Source: Nocardia vinacea NBRC 16497
GTDB lineage: Bacteria; Actinomycetota; Actinomycetes; Mycobacteriales; Mycobacteriaceae
DNA length: 35,906 nucleotides
Assembly (NCBI RefSeq): GCF_000308835.1
Contig: NZ_BAGN01000398.1
Span: 1-35,906 of the forward strand
Direction: 5' to 3'
Shown: one piece after another, positions 1-7,268 of the stretch
How positions within the stretch are numbered: the first letter of the stretch is position 1
Layout of the letters: each line of letters starts with the position of its first letter
The notes under the pieces: model-generated
Told to the model about the DNA's origin: nothing
Databases searched by the model: none
The model's input: only the letters and a program-made list of their open reading frames with translations
Position numbers and translations under genes: made by a program

Positions 1-2
1 AC

Positions 3-170
3 CGGCAGTGGTTGGAGCTGATGATCGAGCACCACACCGGCGCGATCGCCATGTCGAACACCGAACTCGCCGGCGGCGTCAATCCGGACGCGAAGGCTCT
101 CGCCACCGCCATCGTCGCCGCCCAGCAGGCCGAGATCGGCACCATGCGCGGGCTGCTCGGCCAGCGCTGA
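3..170 (+). CDS. DUF305 domain protein, C-terminal part (truncated by window edge)
   Basis: The reading frame enters from the left edge, so only the last 55 residues are visible. They contain the DUF305 signature MIEHHTGAIAMS, the His-His-rich helix of this four-helix-bundle family, and end in EIGTMRGLLGQR. DUF305 proteins are usually small exported proteins or lipoproteins; some are linked to copper or other metal handling, but the family has no firm function. The signal peptide and the first half of the domain lie outside the window. A strong hairpin follows the stop, so this is probably the last gene of its unit. Confidence 0.85.
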   Translation, partial: RQWLELMIEHHTGAIAMSNTELAGGVNPDAKALATAIVAAQQAEIGTMRGLLGQR

Positions 171-179
171 CCCAGCGAC

Positions 180-219
180 GCGGAGCACACCGGAACCACC
201 GCGTTCCGGTGCGCTCCGC
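180..219 (+). terminator. Hairpin terminator after the DUF305 gene
   Basis: A 17-bp stem (180-196 with 203-219, one A-C mispair) closes a 6-nt loop ten bases after the DUF305 stop codon. There is no long T tract, as is usual for actinobacterial terminators. Confidence 0.7.
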
Positions 220-259
220 ACCGACCACGCGGTTCCTGACCAGTGCTTTTTCGGCTGTT

Positions 260-287
260 CGATATCGGTTGGTCATCGATATCGGTT
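260..287 (+). repeat. Two direct copies of CGATATCGGTT upstream of the lipoprotein gene
   Basis: CGATATCGGTT occurs at 260-270 and again at 277-287, a 17-base period. Each copy contains the 8-bp palindrome CGATATCG. They lie about 100 bases upstream of the lipoprotein start and could be tandem regulator sites or part of the promoter; no regulator is identifiable. Confidence 0.5.
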
Positions 288-390
288 CGGTCGGCTGACG
301 TCGACGGTCGCGAACAAGTACGGTCTTTACGTCCGGCTTCCTACGCGCCTCCAGCGGCCGGATGTTCGGAGGGGAGAGAGGGGAACCGAC

Positions 391-933
391 ATGCGACGAC
401 TAGAGCGGACCGGCCTTGTCGCCGCGGCGGCAGCCACCGCGGTGGGTGTCCTGACCATCGGCGCGTGCTCGAAGCAGATCAACGGCAGCGCGCAGGTCAA
501 CCAGACCGAACTGGCCGCATACGCCTCCGAGGTCACGGCGTCGTCGGTGGCCGCGTCCTCCTCCCGCGCGGCGGCGGCCGAACGTGCGGCCGGTACCGCC
601 TGCGACACCTTCACCAGTGCGAACAGCAGCTCGATCCGCACCTTCAACGACTACATCGACGCGAGCAACAACAAGGGCGTCAACGATCCGGAGACCAACG
701 CCAAGGCCAATGACGCCGTTACCGCACTGCGCAATAGCGCTCGGACCATCGACTCGAAGGTGACCTCCGACGTGCCGTTGGCCGTCGCCGGCCCGCTGCG
801 CAGCTACCGCGACGACACCAACGCCCTGGCCGACACTCTCGACCGGCGCGCGCCGACCGATACCCTCAATGCCGCGATCGATAAGTTCAACGCCACCAAG
901 AACGTCGCCGAGGACGCTTGTAAAGCGTACTGA
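391..933 (+). CDS. Exported lipoprotein, function unknown
   Basis: A 180-residue protein with a basic N-terminus (MRRLERTG), an alanine-rich hydrophobic stretch, and a lipobox IGAC with the lipidated cysteine at residue 26. It is therefore expected to be anchored to the outer face of the cytoplasmic membrane. The mature part is rich in Ala, Thr, Ser and Asn and looks helical (repeated A/S-rich segments, residues 45-180). It has two further cysteines (near 68 and 178) that could form a disulfide. A purine-rich ribosome-binding site (GAGAGAGGGG) precedes the ATG. I do not recognise a named family; small lipoproteins of this kind are common in Nocardia and Mycobacterium. The next gene is convergent and ends 7 bases away. 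Confidence 0.85.
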   Translation: MRRLERTGLVAAAAATAVGVLTIGACSKQINGSAQVNQTELAAYASEVTASSVAASSSRAAAAERAAGTACDTFTSANSSSIRTFNDYIDASNNKGVNDPETNAKANDAVTALRNSARTIDSKVTSDVPLAVAGPLRSYRDDTNALADTLDRRAPTDTLNAAIDKFNATKNVAEDACKAY

Positions 934-939
934 CGCAGT

Positions 940-1698
940 CTATTTTGCGTTCCGGTCGGCACGGTTGAAGAAGTCTTCGAGCAGTTCGTTGAACGGGGCA
1001 CCGGTGTCGGGCACCAGATGTCCCATACCGGGGCAGACGGCGCGCTCGGCGTCGGTGCGCTCGGCGAGAGCGTCGCAGATCGCCTCGTAGACCGGTCGGT
1101 CACCGCCCGAGACGACCAGGATCGGGAAGGCAGCGGCGCGCAACGCGTCCAGCGGCGGCTCCGCTTCGTCCGGTGGGCGCGCACCCCGGAGTTGCCGCAT
1201 GCCGTCCAGTAGCACCTGCGGGATGGGGTCGGTGAGCGTTATCGGCACGCCCGCGACCGGGAAGAACCGCGCCAAACCGGCTTCCGGCGAGGCCGAGGTG
1301 TCCTCGATGATGTCGCGGGTCACCTTACTCGTGGCATCGACTTCCGGATTGCCCTTCGCGACGGCGAACAGCGGCGGTTCGACGACGGTGAGCGATCGGA
1401 TGTGCTCCGGGCGCAACGCGGCGGCGTACAACGAGACCAGTCCGCCGTAGGAGAAGCCGACCAGGTGCACCGGCCGGCCCAGGAGCTGGTCGGCGACGAG
1501 CCGGGCTTCCGGTTCGAAATCCTGTCTGGCAGCGGGAGTTCCGCCGTGACCGGGCCGATCCGGTGCGAGTAGGGTCCACCGCTCGGTGAGCGGCCGTTGC
1601 GCCCGCCACGTCTCGCGACCACCGAGGATCCCGCCATGCACCAGCACCACCGGTGGTCCGGCACCCCAGCTGTGGATCTGCAGACTGATCTCCGTCAT
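940..1698 (-). CDS. Alpha/beta-fold hydrolase
   Basis: A 252-residue single-domain alpha/beta hydrolase with no signal peptide, so cytoplasmic. The oxyanion-hole motif HGG is at residues 21-23 and the nucleophile elbow GFSYGG puts the catalytic serine at residue 83. The acid is probably in the segment LVVSGGDRP and the histidine in GMGHLVPDTG near the C-terminus. The architecture fits esterases, haloperoxidase-like enzymes and meta-cleavage product hydrolases; the substrate cannot be read from sequence. The ATG is preceded by GAGGAG at 5 nt. It appears monocistronic, with a ~400-base gene-free stretch upstream. Confidence 0.88.
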   Translation of the reverse strand: MTEISLQIHSWGAGPPVVLVHGGILGGRETWRAQRPLTERWTLLAPDRPGHGGTPAARQDFEPEARLVADQLLGRPVHLVGFSYGGLVSLYAAALRPEHIRSLTVVEPPLFAVAKGNPEVDATSKVTRDIIEDTSASPEAGLARFFPVAGVPITLTDPIPQVLLDGMRQLRGARPPDEAEPPLDALRAAAFPILVVSGGDRPVYEAICDALAERTDAERAVCPGMGHLVPDTGAPFNELLEDFFNRADRNAK

Positions 1699-2093
1699 GC
1701 GAACTCCTCACTGGGGTCGGCGCGAGCAGCAACTACGCCAGAGTATCCGCGCCCGGGCATCCTCAGCACTCCAGCGCGCTCCTCGACGAGCGAGCGGCGG
1801 TGCTGCCACATTGCGCGGCGACGATCTGCGGGCACCGCACTCGCCGCCCGGCGCACGGATTACGCTCCTGCTGCTGCCACGGCGCTGATCAATTTTCCAC
1901 CGCGTCCGCCTGCCGCAATGCCGCTGTGGCACAGTCAATTTCGCCGATCTGATCTGGGACGAGCGTATCGGTATCGAACCGCTGCCGAGCGGGGACGGCG
2001 CCCGCCCACGGCCGCGACACTGAGCGCCGAAATCCGGCACATACCAACGGCGGCAATGGTTGCCAAGGGGTGCATGGTCGAATACGGGATGAA
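1699..2093. other. Gene-free stretch between the hydrolase and small membrane protein genes
   Basis: About 395 bases with no convincing gene on either strand. The open frames crossing it have low-complexity Arg/Pro-rich translations, lack ribosome-binding sites and match no family I recognise. It must hold the promoter of the minus-strand hydrolase and the 3' end of the membrane-protein unit. I see no strong hairpin or long repeat. Confidence 0.5.
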
Positions 2094-2426
2094 TCAGGCG
2101 CCGGGTGGGACGGTCGGTTGCCAAGGGGCGGGCTGGTCCGAGGCACCCGACCGCGGACGGCGGCCGCGCCGCTCGAAGAGCACGAGGGCGATACCGGTCA
2201 GCGAGGCGGCGACGGCGGCGAGCGCGAAGATGAACGCGGTGCCAGGAAAGCCGACCGCCCCGATCACCGCGGCGACGATGGCGACGAGTCCGCCGATGAT
2301 CAGCAGGACGAACCCGGGCCAATTTCTGGCGTCCGCCAAGGTAATTCCCGGCTGCGGCTCCGTCGCGCGGGCGATATCCGGAGCGTCGTCGAGCGGGGGA
2401 ATCTCCCACGGCCCTTCCGCTGTCAT
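2094..2426 (-). CDS. Small two-span membrane protein, unknown function
   Basis: A 110-residue protein. After an acidic, proline-containing cytosolic N-terminus (about residues 1-34) come two hydrophobic segments, roughly 36-58 and 62-83, separated by a short Gly/Pro turn. A basic stretch (RRGRRPRSG) and a proline-rich tail follow. The positive-inside rule places both termini in the cytoplasm. GAGG lies 7 nt before the ATG. It resembles the many short, poorly conserved inner-membrane proteins of Nocardiaceae; I assign no function. Confidence 0.7.
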   Translation of the reverse strand: MTAEGPWEIPPLDDAPDIARATEPQPGITLADARNWPGFVLLIIGGLVAIVAAVIGAVGFPGTAFIFALAAVAASLTGIALVLFERRGRRPRSGASDQPAPWQPTVPPGA

Positions 2427-2518
2427 GGTGGTACCTCACATTTCGCTGTCAGGCTGGGTGCTTATGCCTGATGCCTATAAGGTGCCCCCGATGTGAGGAT
2501 CCGAAACAGGCAGGTGAG

Positions 2519-2764
2519 CTAGCCGACGGTACGGCCGAGCACTCGCGCGAGCGCGCGAATGAGATCGTCGGCCGGATCCGGCGGGGTGATCGGCGCCCGC
2601 CGGGTGCTGATCCGATCGGGTCGCACGAGAAGTGCACCGCGGTCGGTGATTCCGACCTGCCCCGGCCAGTCCGGCGCTTCGATCACCCCCGCGGAAAAGG
2701 GCACGAGCAGACGAACGGCAACCTCTTCCGCGGCGCAGCTGCACGATGCCGCGGTGATGGCCAC
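2519..2764 (-). pseudogene. Probable remnant of an FAD-dependent aromatic hydroxylase (C-terminal end only)
   Basis: The 81-codon frame reads VGITDRGALLVRPDRI followed by a helix ending in ALARVLGR. This resembles the extreme C-terminus of PheA/TfdB/MhpA-type FAD monooxygenases, where an LVRPDG-x-VAWR strand precedes the last helix. In those ~500-residue enzymes this is only the final ~70 residues. Nothing upstream in frame, as far as the end of the AraC gene 58 bases away, looks like the FAD-binding or middle domain. I infer a truncated relic, though a short orphan protein starting at the GTG cannot be excluded. It lies directly downstream of the AraC-type regulator on the same strand. Confidence 0.4.
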
Positions 2765-2821
2765 CCGCCGTCGAGAGGTCGCGCTCCGGCCCGGCTGGAA
2801 TCGACTGTTCGCCAGTTGAAG

Positions 2822-3772
2822 TCAGCGGACCCGGCTCTGGAAAGCCGAGCGGTAGGTGTGCGGGCTGGTCCCGACCACCCGTTTGAAGCGGTCACGGAAG
2901 GCGGTGGGCGAACCGAAGCCGACCTGGGTGGCGATGCGGTCGACCGGATGGTCGGTAGCTTCGAGTAGGTATTGGGCCTGGCGGATGCGGGCGCGGTGCA
3001 GCCACTGCAGCGGAGTGGTTCCGGTCTGTTCGCGGAAGCGGCGGTTGAGCGTGCGCGGACTCATACTCGCTTGGGCCGCAACATCTTCCAGGGTGAGTGC
3101 GCTCGTCGCGTGCTCCTCCAGCCAGCGCAGCAGCGGTTCCATCGACGCACCCTGCGGCGTCGGCGGCTGGTCGTGCACGATGAATTGCGCCTGTCCCCCT
3201 TCGCGTTCCAATGGCATGACCGCGAGGCGGGCGGAGTCGGCCGCCACCGCGGAACCGTGATCGCGGCGAATCATATGCAGGCACAGGTCGATTCCGGCGG
3301 CGGCACCGGCGGAGGTAAGGAATTGTCCGTTGTCGACGTAGAGCACATCGGGGTCGACATCGATGGCGGGATAGCGGGCGGCGAGGGTCGGGGCGGCGAG
3401 CCAGTGCGTGGTGGCGCGCAGCCCGTCGAGCAGACCGGTGGCGGCGAGGATGAACGCACCGACGCAGATCGAGGCGATGCGGGTGCCGTTGGCCGCCGCC
3501 GCGCGCAGTGCCTCGATGACATCGTCCGGGACCGCAACGGTGGGGTCCGCGCAACCGGGAAGCACGATCGTGTCGGCCTCAGCCAATGCCTCGAGCCCCC
3601 AGCGCGCCTTGATGGTGAACAGTTCGGTCTCGACAGTCGGCGCGGCCGCGCAGACGCGAACCCGATAGGCGGGGCGGCCGTCGGGTAAGCGGCTGCGGGT
3701 GAAGGATTCGATCGGCGTGGACATGTCGAAGGGCAGGACTTGGTCCAGCGCGAGAACGGCCACAGTGTGCAT
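2822..3772 (-). CDS. GlxA-type AraC-family transcriptional regulator (DJ-1/PfpI + AraC HTH)
   Basis: Residues ~1-170 form a DJ-1/PfpI-like (class I glutaminase-fold) domain. It starts MHTVAVLALDQVLPFDMS and has the nucleophile-elbow region ASICVGAFILAATGLL, with a cysteine at the elbow. Residues ~215-315 are a double helix-turn-helix AraC domain (LTLEDVAAQASMSPRTLNRR ... IATQVGFGSPTAFRDRFKR). GlxA-type regulators use the DJ-1 domain as a sensor and activate or repress neighbouring catabolic genes. I chose the internal ATG because homologues start here and because TACGGT sits 6 nt before it (leaderless start). An upstream ATG at 3826 adds 18 unlikely residues. On this strand a hydroxylase remnant lies downstream; a truncated DJ-1 gene is divergent. 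Confidence 0.88.
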   Translation of the reverse strand: MHTVAVLALDQVLPFDMSTPIESFTRSRLPDGRPAYRVRVCAAAPTVETELFTIKARWGLEALAEADTIVLPGCADPTVAVPDDVIEALRAAAANGTRIASICVGAFILAATGLLDGLRATTHWLAAPTLAARYPAIDVDPDVLYVDNGQFLTSAGAAAGIDLCLHMIRRDHGSAVAADSARLAVMPLEREGGQAQFIVHDQPPTPQGASMEPLLRWLEEHATSALTLEDVAAQASMSPRTLNRRFREQTGTTPLQWLHRARIRQAQYLLEATDHPVDRIATQVGFGSPTAFRDRFKRVVGTSPHTYRSAFQSRVR

Positions 3773-3778
3773 GCCGAA

Positions 3779-3784
3779 ACCGTA
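3779..3784 (-). promoter_or_regulatory. -10 hexamer for leaderless start of the AraC-type gene
   Basis: On the minus strand TACGGT ends 6 nt before the ATG at 3772, the spacing at which transcription would begin at the start codon. There is no Shine-Dalgarno sequence, which agrees with this. Confidence 0.4.
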
Positions 3785-3950
3785 GGCGATCGCGAGGTTC
3801 CCGCCAATGGGTGTGACCTGCGACATTACTGATTTATGCAGATCAGCGCGATTGGCGAGAATCCGTTGACATATGGCAATTCCGCCAGTTCCCGCACCGC
3901 TCGCCGATCATTACCGTCGGCAGCACCGACAAGATGAAGGAGCTGACACG

Positions 3951-4055
3951 GTGCTCGCCCAGTTCGTATTATTCGACGGATTCGATTCGCTGGATGTCAT
4001 CGCGCCATTCGAGGCCGGCAAGCTGCCCGATGGGGCCGCCGCCATCGCCATCTGA
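3951..4055 (+). pseudogene. Truncated DJ-1/PfpI-family gene (N-terminal fragment)
   Basis: A GTG start with a good AAGGAG 8 nt upstream opens a 34-residue frame, MLAQFVLFDGFDSLDVIAPFE, then a short tail and a stop. The first 21 residues match the first strand and helix of DJ-1/PfpI proteins (usually ~190 residues, or ~320 as a GlxA regulator); the rest of the domain is missing. An intact ribosome-binding site before a gene that stops after one secondary-structure unit suggests a deletion that joined the 5' end to unrelated sequence. It is divergent from the intact GlxA-type regulator and lies just before the following membrane-protein gene. Confidence 0.6.
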
Positions 4056-4064
4056 GCGCCGCCC

Positions 4065-4508
4065 GTGACGAAACTTCTACTCTCCCTGCATGTTCTGGCG
4101 GCCATTATCGCCATCGGCCCGGTAACGGTGGCGGCAAGTATGTTCCCCGCCACCGTCCGCCAGGTCCAGACCGACCCACATCGCTTGGCCATCGCACGCA
4201 ACCTGCACCGGATCTGCCGCGTCTACGCCACCATCGGCCTCGCTGTCCCGGTCTTCGGGCTGGCCACCGCCGCCGGCCTCGGCGTCCTCAGCGATATCTG
4301 GCTCACCATATCCATTGCCCTGACCGGCGTGGCCGCCGGAATCCTCGCGCTGGCGATCCTGCCCGACCAATCCCGTATCCTCGCCGCCTTGCCGCAAACC
4401 ATCCCCGCTACCGCCCAATTGGCCATGCTCACCGGCATCTTCAACCTCCTGTGGGCCGTGGTCACCGTCCTGATGATCGTCCGCCCCGGTTCGACGACCG
4501 GGGCTTGA
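4065..4508 (+). CDS. DUF2269-like four-span integral membrane protein
   Basis: A 147-residue hydrophobic protein with four predicted membrane helices, about residues 4-26, 53-74, 78-98 and 118-140. The pattern LLLSLHVLAAIIAIGPVT, with a His in helix 1, followed by a short polar loop (QVQTDPHRLAIARNLHRICR), resembles DUF2269 and related small haem- or quinone-associated membrane proteins. No catalytic residues are recognisable. The start is a GTG 9 bases after the stop of the truncated DJ-1 frame, and the two were probably once one unit. It ends convergently, 8 bases from the dehydrogenase gene. Confidence 0.7.
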   Translation: MTKLLLSLHVLAAIIAIGPVTVAASMFPATVRQVQTDPHRLAIARNLHRICRVYATIGLAVPVFGLATAAGLGVLSDIWLTISIALTGVAAGILALAILPDQSRILAALPQTIPATAQLAMLTGIFNLLWAVVTVLMIVRPGSTTGA

Positions 4509-4516
4509 CCAAAGAT

Positions 4517-5557
4517 TCAGTGCGGCAGTGGGTTTCCGGGCACGAGGACGACTTTGCCCGTGACGGTGCCGGATTCGGCGAGCTCCATCGCGCGGGCGGC
4601 CTCGATCAACGGAATACGAGCGGCCACCTGCGCACGCAGGCTGCCCGCCGCGGCCAACTCGAATACCGCGCCGAGATCCGCCGCGATCGCGGCGCGGAAC
4701 CGGGTGCGATTGCGCTGGCCCGCCCAGATATTGAAGAAGTGCGCATTCCGCTTGTTGGGCAATAGGTTCCACCAAATCAGTCGGCCTACCAGCGCGAGCA
4801 CCGGGAGGCGCGAGTTGCCCGGATCGTCTTTGGTGGATGCGGTGCCGTAGGAGACCAGCGTGCCGTGGGGCGCGAGCAGGCGGAACGAGTCCACGATCCC
4901 GGGCCCGCCGACATGGTCGAAGACGGCGTCCACCCCGCCCGGCGCAAGCGCTCGAACCTGTGCCACCACATCGCCGCGGTAGTCGATCGCCTCCGCGCCA
5001 AGCGCCGCGACGGCCTCGGCATGCCGTGCGGACGCCGTACCGATCACCCGAATACCGGCGTGGCGGGCCAGCTGCACCAGCGTCGAGCCGACCCCGCCGT
5101 TGGCGCCGTGCACCAGAATGGTCTGACCTGCGCGAACCTTGGCGATGCGGTGCAGCATCTGCCATGCGGTAATGCCGTTCACGACGAAGGTCTCGGCCGA
5201 CGCGGGATCCAGGCCATCGGGCACCGGAACCAGATCCGCAGCGGCCAGCACGATATGACTCGACCAACCGCCGATCTTGGTCAGTGCGGCGACGCGGCGT
5301 CCGAGCAGCGCCGGATCGACCCCGGGTCCGATCTCGGTCACCGTGCCGACCAGGTCATATCCGGGCACGAACGGGAAGGGCGGCTGGTCGTAGTACTTCG
5401 CTCGGCGCATCTGCTGTTCGGCGAAGGAGACGCCACTGGCCTCGACGGCGATCATGGCCGCACCGTCGGCCGGTGCGGGCAGTTCACGGTGGGTGACCTG
5501 CAAGCCCGTCGGGTCGACGGGGCCGGGCAGCAGAATCTGGGTTGCCTGGGTGTTCAT
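4517..5557 (-). CDS. Quinone-oxidoreductase-like medium-chain dehydrogenase (MDR family)
   Basis: A 346-residue NAD(P)H-dependent oxidoreductase. The N-terminal GroES-like domain (~1-125) contains VSFAEQQMRR and PGYDLVGTVTEIGPGV. The Rossmann domain (~130-270) carries the nucleotide-binding motif VHGANGGVGSTLVQLA and the usual HVGGPGIVD and SYGTAS segments. The structural and catalytic zinc ligands of alcohol dehydrogenases are absent, placing it with the zinc-free quinone oxidoreductases and enoyl reductases. It is transcribed from the same strand as, and downstream of, a TetR gene, with a 96-base gap holding a copy of that regulator's putative operator, so it is the likely target. GAAAGG precedes the ATG. 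Confidence 0.9.
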   Translation of the reverse strand: MNTQATQILLPGPVDPTGLQVTHRELPAPADGAAMIAVEASGVSFAEQQMRRAKYYDQPPFPFVPGYDLVGTVTEIGPGVDPALLGRRVAALTKIGGWSSHIVLAAADLVPVPDGLDPASAETFVVNGITAWQMLHRIAKVRAGQTILVHGANGGVGSTLVQLARHAGIRVIGTASARHAEAVAALGAEAIDYRGDVVAQVRALAPGGVDAVFDHVGGPGIVDSFRLLAPHGTLVSYGTASTKDDPGNSRLPVLALVGRLIWWNLLPNKRNAHFFNIWAGQRNRTRFRAAIAADLGAVFELAAAGSLRAQVAARIPLIEAARAMELAESGTVTGKVVLVPGNPLPH

Positions 5558-5581
5558 GGTTTTGCCTTTCGATTCGGAGTG

Positions 5582-5599
5582 AGTGATCGAACAGTCACT
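5582..5599. promoter_or_regulatory. Putative TetR operator upstream of the MDR dehydrogenase gene
   Basis: AGTGA-N8-TCACT, an 18-bp interrupted palindrome. The same half-sites at the same 8-base spacing occur at 6230-6247 in front of the TetR gene itself. Finding the same motif twice, once per gene of the pair, supports a shared regulator. Confidence 0.65.
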
Positions 5600-5653
5600 T
5601 CATGGTTAAAAAGAGTGCCCCCGCAGGGGCAACGGTCGTTTGAAACAACCACC

Positions 5654-6226
5654 TCACGTCGTCGGATCGACGTGCCGAATACCGGCACTCAGCATTCGCG
5701 CCCAGTCGGCGTCGAGACGATCGAGTCCGAGCGTGGTGATCAGATGACAGAGTTGTCCGTAGGCGATGAAGCGCTGCACCGCCGCGTCATCGGCACCGGA
5801 GCGCGTCTTCGCGAAGGTCGTCACGCGCTCGAGCCCGCGGCGCACCGCCTCGGCGACCTCCGGAATATCGACCGCCGATTGCGCATGCACCTGCAGCAGC
5901 AACAGATTTCGATCTGCGATCAACTCCGCATACGCCGCACCCATTTCGTGCAGGATGGCATCGGGTTCGGCACCATCGACCCGCGCGGCACCCGCGGACA
6001 GCGCACGCTCCACAAGCTCGTAGCACCGGTCCAGCGCCGCGATGAACAGCGCGATCTTGCCGGGAAACAACTTGAATACGTAGGCGGGCGAGATATTCGC
6101 CCGCGCCGCAACGGTATTGATCGGCGTCCCATGGTATCCGGTCTGCGCGAATTCGGCGATCGCGGCATCGACCACCGCCTCGCGCCGGATCTCCGACGTA
6201 GAAAGAACAACTCCGCGCCTGCTCAT
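5654..6226 (-). CDS. TetR-family repressor
   Basis: A 190-residue TetR/AcrR-type regulator. The helix-turn-helix occupies residues ~12-58 (AVVDAAIAEFAQTGYHGTPI ... ISPAYVFKLFPGKIALFIAA), followed by an all-helical ligand-binding and dimerisation domain. It lies upstream of the MDR dehydrogenase and both genes carry the AGTGA-N8-TCACT operator. The simplest model is autorepression plus repression of the dehydrogenase, relieved by its substrate. The ATG follows a TATAGT hexamer by 7 nt with no usable ribosome-binding site, so it is probably translated from a leaderless transcript. Confidence 0.9.
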   Translation of the reverse strand: MSRRGVVLSTSEIRREAVVDAAIAEFAQTGYHGTPINTVAARANISPAYVFKLFPGKIALFIAALDRCYELVERALSAGAARVDGAEPDAILHEMGAAYAELIADRNLLLLQVHAQSAVDIPEVAEAVRRGLERVTTFAKTRSGADDAAVQRFIAYGQLCHLITTLGLDRLDADWARMLSAGIRHVDPTT

Positions 6227-6229
6227 GTG

Positions 6230-6264
6230 AGTGACTATACACTCACTCCTTCTGCTGCTGTCAA
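6230..6264 (-). promoter_or_regulatory. Promoter and operator of the TetR gene
   Basis: On the minus strand TTGACA (6264-6259) and TATAGT (6239-6234) are separated by 19 bases, and TATAGT ends 7 nt before the ATG. The palindrome AGTGA-N8-TCACT (6230-6247) covers the -10 and the transcription start, an arrangement expected for autorepression by steric block. Confidence 0.65.
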
Positions 6265-6267
6265 CCC

Positions 6268-6618
6268 TCAGCCGTCGTCAGACCAGCGCTGAACCCAGAT
6301 CTGAAGTGGCCCAAGGGCTTCGACCAGATCGAGGCCGTCGGCGGTGAGGCGATAGCCGCTCGGATCGGTCTCGACAATGTTCACCTCGCGCAATTCGCGC
6401 AGCCGATCATTCAGGACACTGGCCGACACACCGCCGGTCAGACTCTGCAATTCACGGAAGGTGACGCTCGCACCGTCACGTAATTCCCACAGCACCCGCA
6501 ACGTCCAGCGCCGTCCGAGCAGATCCAGCAGCGCCATGATCGGGCGGCCGGTGCGCGATCCGCGCACCGACTTACCGACCATCGGCGCCTTGCCTGCTTC
6601 GGATTCCGAAGCTACCAT
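6268..6618 (-). CDS. HxlR-family winged-helix regulator
   Basis: About 116 residues with the HxlR pattern. A helix (IMALLDLLGRRWTLRVLWEL) leads into LRDGASVTFRELQSLTGGVS, a recognition helix (ASVLNDRLRELREVNIVE) and a wing (TDPSGYRLTADGLDLVEAL). Members respond to small molecules or redox signals and often control a divergent gene. Here the divergent gene is the carboxymuconolactone-decarboxylase-like gene 60 bases away, the likely target. AAGGA lies 8 nt before the ATG at 6618 but only 2 nt before the ATG at 6624, so I prefer the inner start. The gene ends only 42 bases from the TetR start on the same strand. Confidence 0.88.
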   Translation of the reverse strand: MVASESEAGKAPMVGKSVRGSRTGRPIMALLDLLGRRWTLRVLWELRDGASVTFRELQSLTGGVSASVLNDRLRELREVNIVETDPSGYRLTADGLDLVEALGPLQIWVQRWSDDG

Positions 6619-6677
6619 CGGCATCGTCCTTGCTCTGTTTTTCGAAGCATGATGCCAAGTCTAGCGAGGTTTGATCG

Positions 6678-7268
6678 ATGACCACCCGAATCGCCCCACT
6701 GCGCCCGCCCTACGCACCCGAGATCGATGCGCAACTGAAGAAGTGGATGCCGCCGGAAGCCGCATTCGAGCCGCTGGCGCTGTTCCGCACGCTGGCCGTG
6801 CACGACGAACTCTTCTCGCGAATGCGGCCACTCGGCGCCGGAATACTCGGCCACGGCCGAGTGCCGCCGCGCGACCGCGAGATCGTCATCCATCGCACCT
6901 GCGCTCGGGCGGGCGCCGAGTACGAGTGGGGCGTGCACGCGGTGGTCCAGGGTCCTGCCGTGGGCCTGACCACTGCCCAAATCGATGCCGCCGCAAGCGG
7001 TCCGGCCGATGATCCGGCCTGGACCGCCGCGGACAGCGTGCTGGTTCGGCTGGCCGACGAACTGCACGACGCCGGGGATATCTCCGATGTCGTCTGGGCC
7101 CGACTGACCGAGCGCTATGACGACGACCAGATCCTGGAGCTGATCATCATCGCGGGTTGGTATCGCATGCTCAGCACCGTAATCAACAGTGCCCGAATCG
7201 AATTGGAACCCTGGGCACGGCGGTTTCCGGCAGGCACCCCTCAGTTCGGTGTCGCGGCCAGGTCGTAG
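6678..7268 (+). CDS. Carboxymuconolactone decarboxylase family protein (AhpD-like fold)
   Basis: A 196-residue all-helical protein of the CMD/AhpD fold. The core motif REIVIHRTCARAGAEYEWGV, followed by HAVVQGPAVGLTTAQID (residues ~73-110), is the family signature. It has one cysteine there rather than the CxxC pair of peroxidase-type AhpD proteins, so it is more like the lyase/hydrolase branch, whose substrates are mostly unknown. Divergent from an HxlR regulator, which probably controls it. GAGG precedes the ATG. Its last 28 bases overlap the end of the convergent glycosyltransferase gene. Confidence 0.85.
   Translation: MTTRIAPLRPPYAPEIDAQLKKWMPPEAAFEPLALFRTLAVHDELFSRMRPLGAGILGHGRVPPRDREIVIHRTCARAGAEYEWGVHAVVQGPAVGLTTAQIDAAASGPADDPAWTAADSVLVRLADELHDAGDISDVVWARLTERYDDDQILELIIIAGWYRMLSTVINSARIELEPWARRFPAGTPQFGVAARS

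Noticed and set aside
1597..2496. Plus-strand open frame through the 1699-2093 gap
   Set aside because: It crosses two minus-strand genes and its residues in the gap show no motif or coding bias; no start signal.
4865..6292. Plus-strand open frame (~475 codons) across the MDR dehydrogenase and TetR genes
   Set aside because: It spans two well-supported minus-strand genes and their promoter; no family features, no ribosome-binding site.
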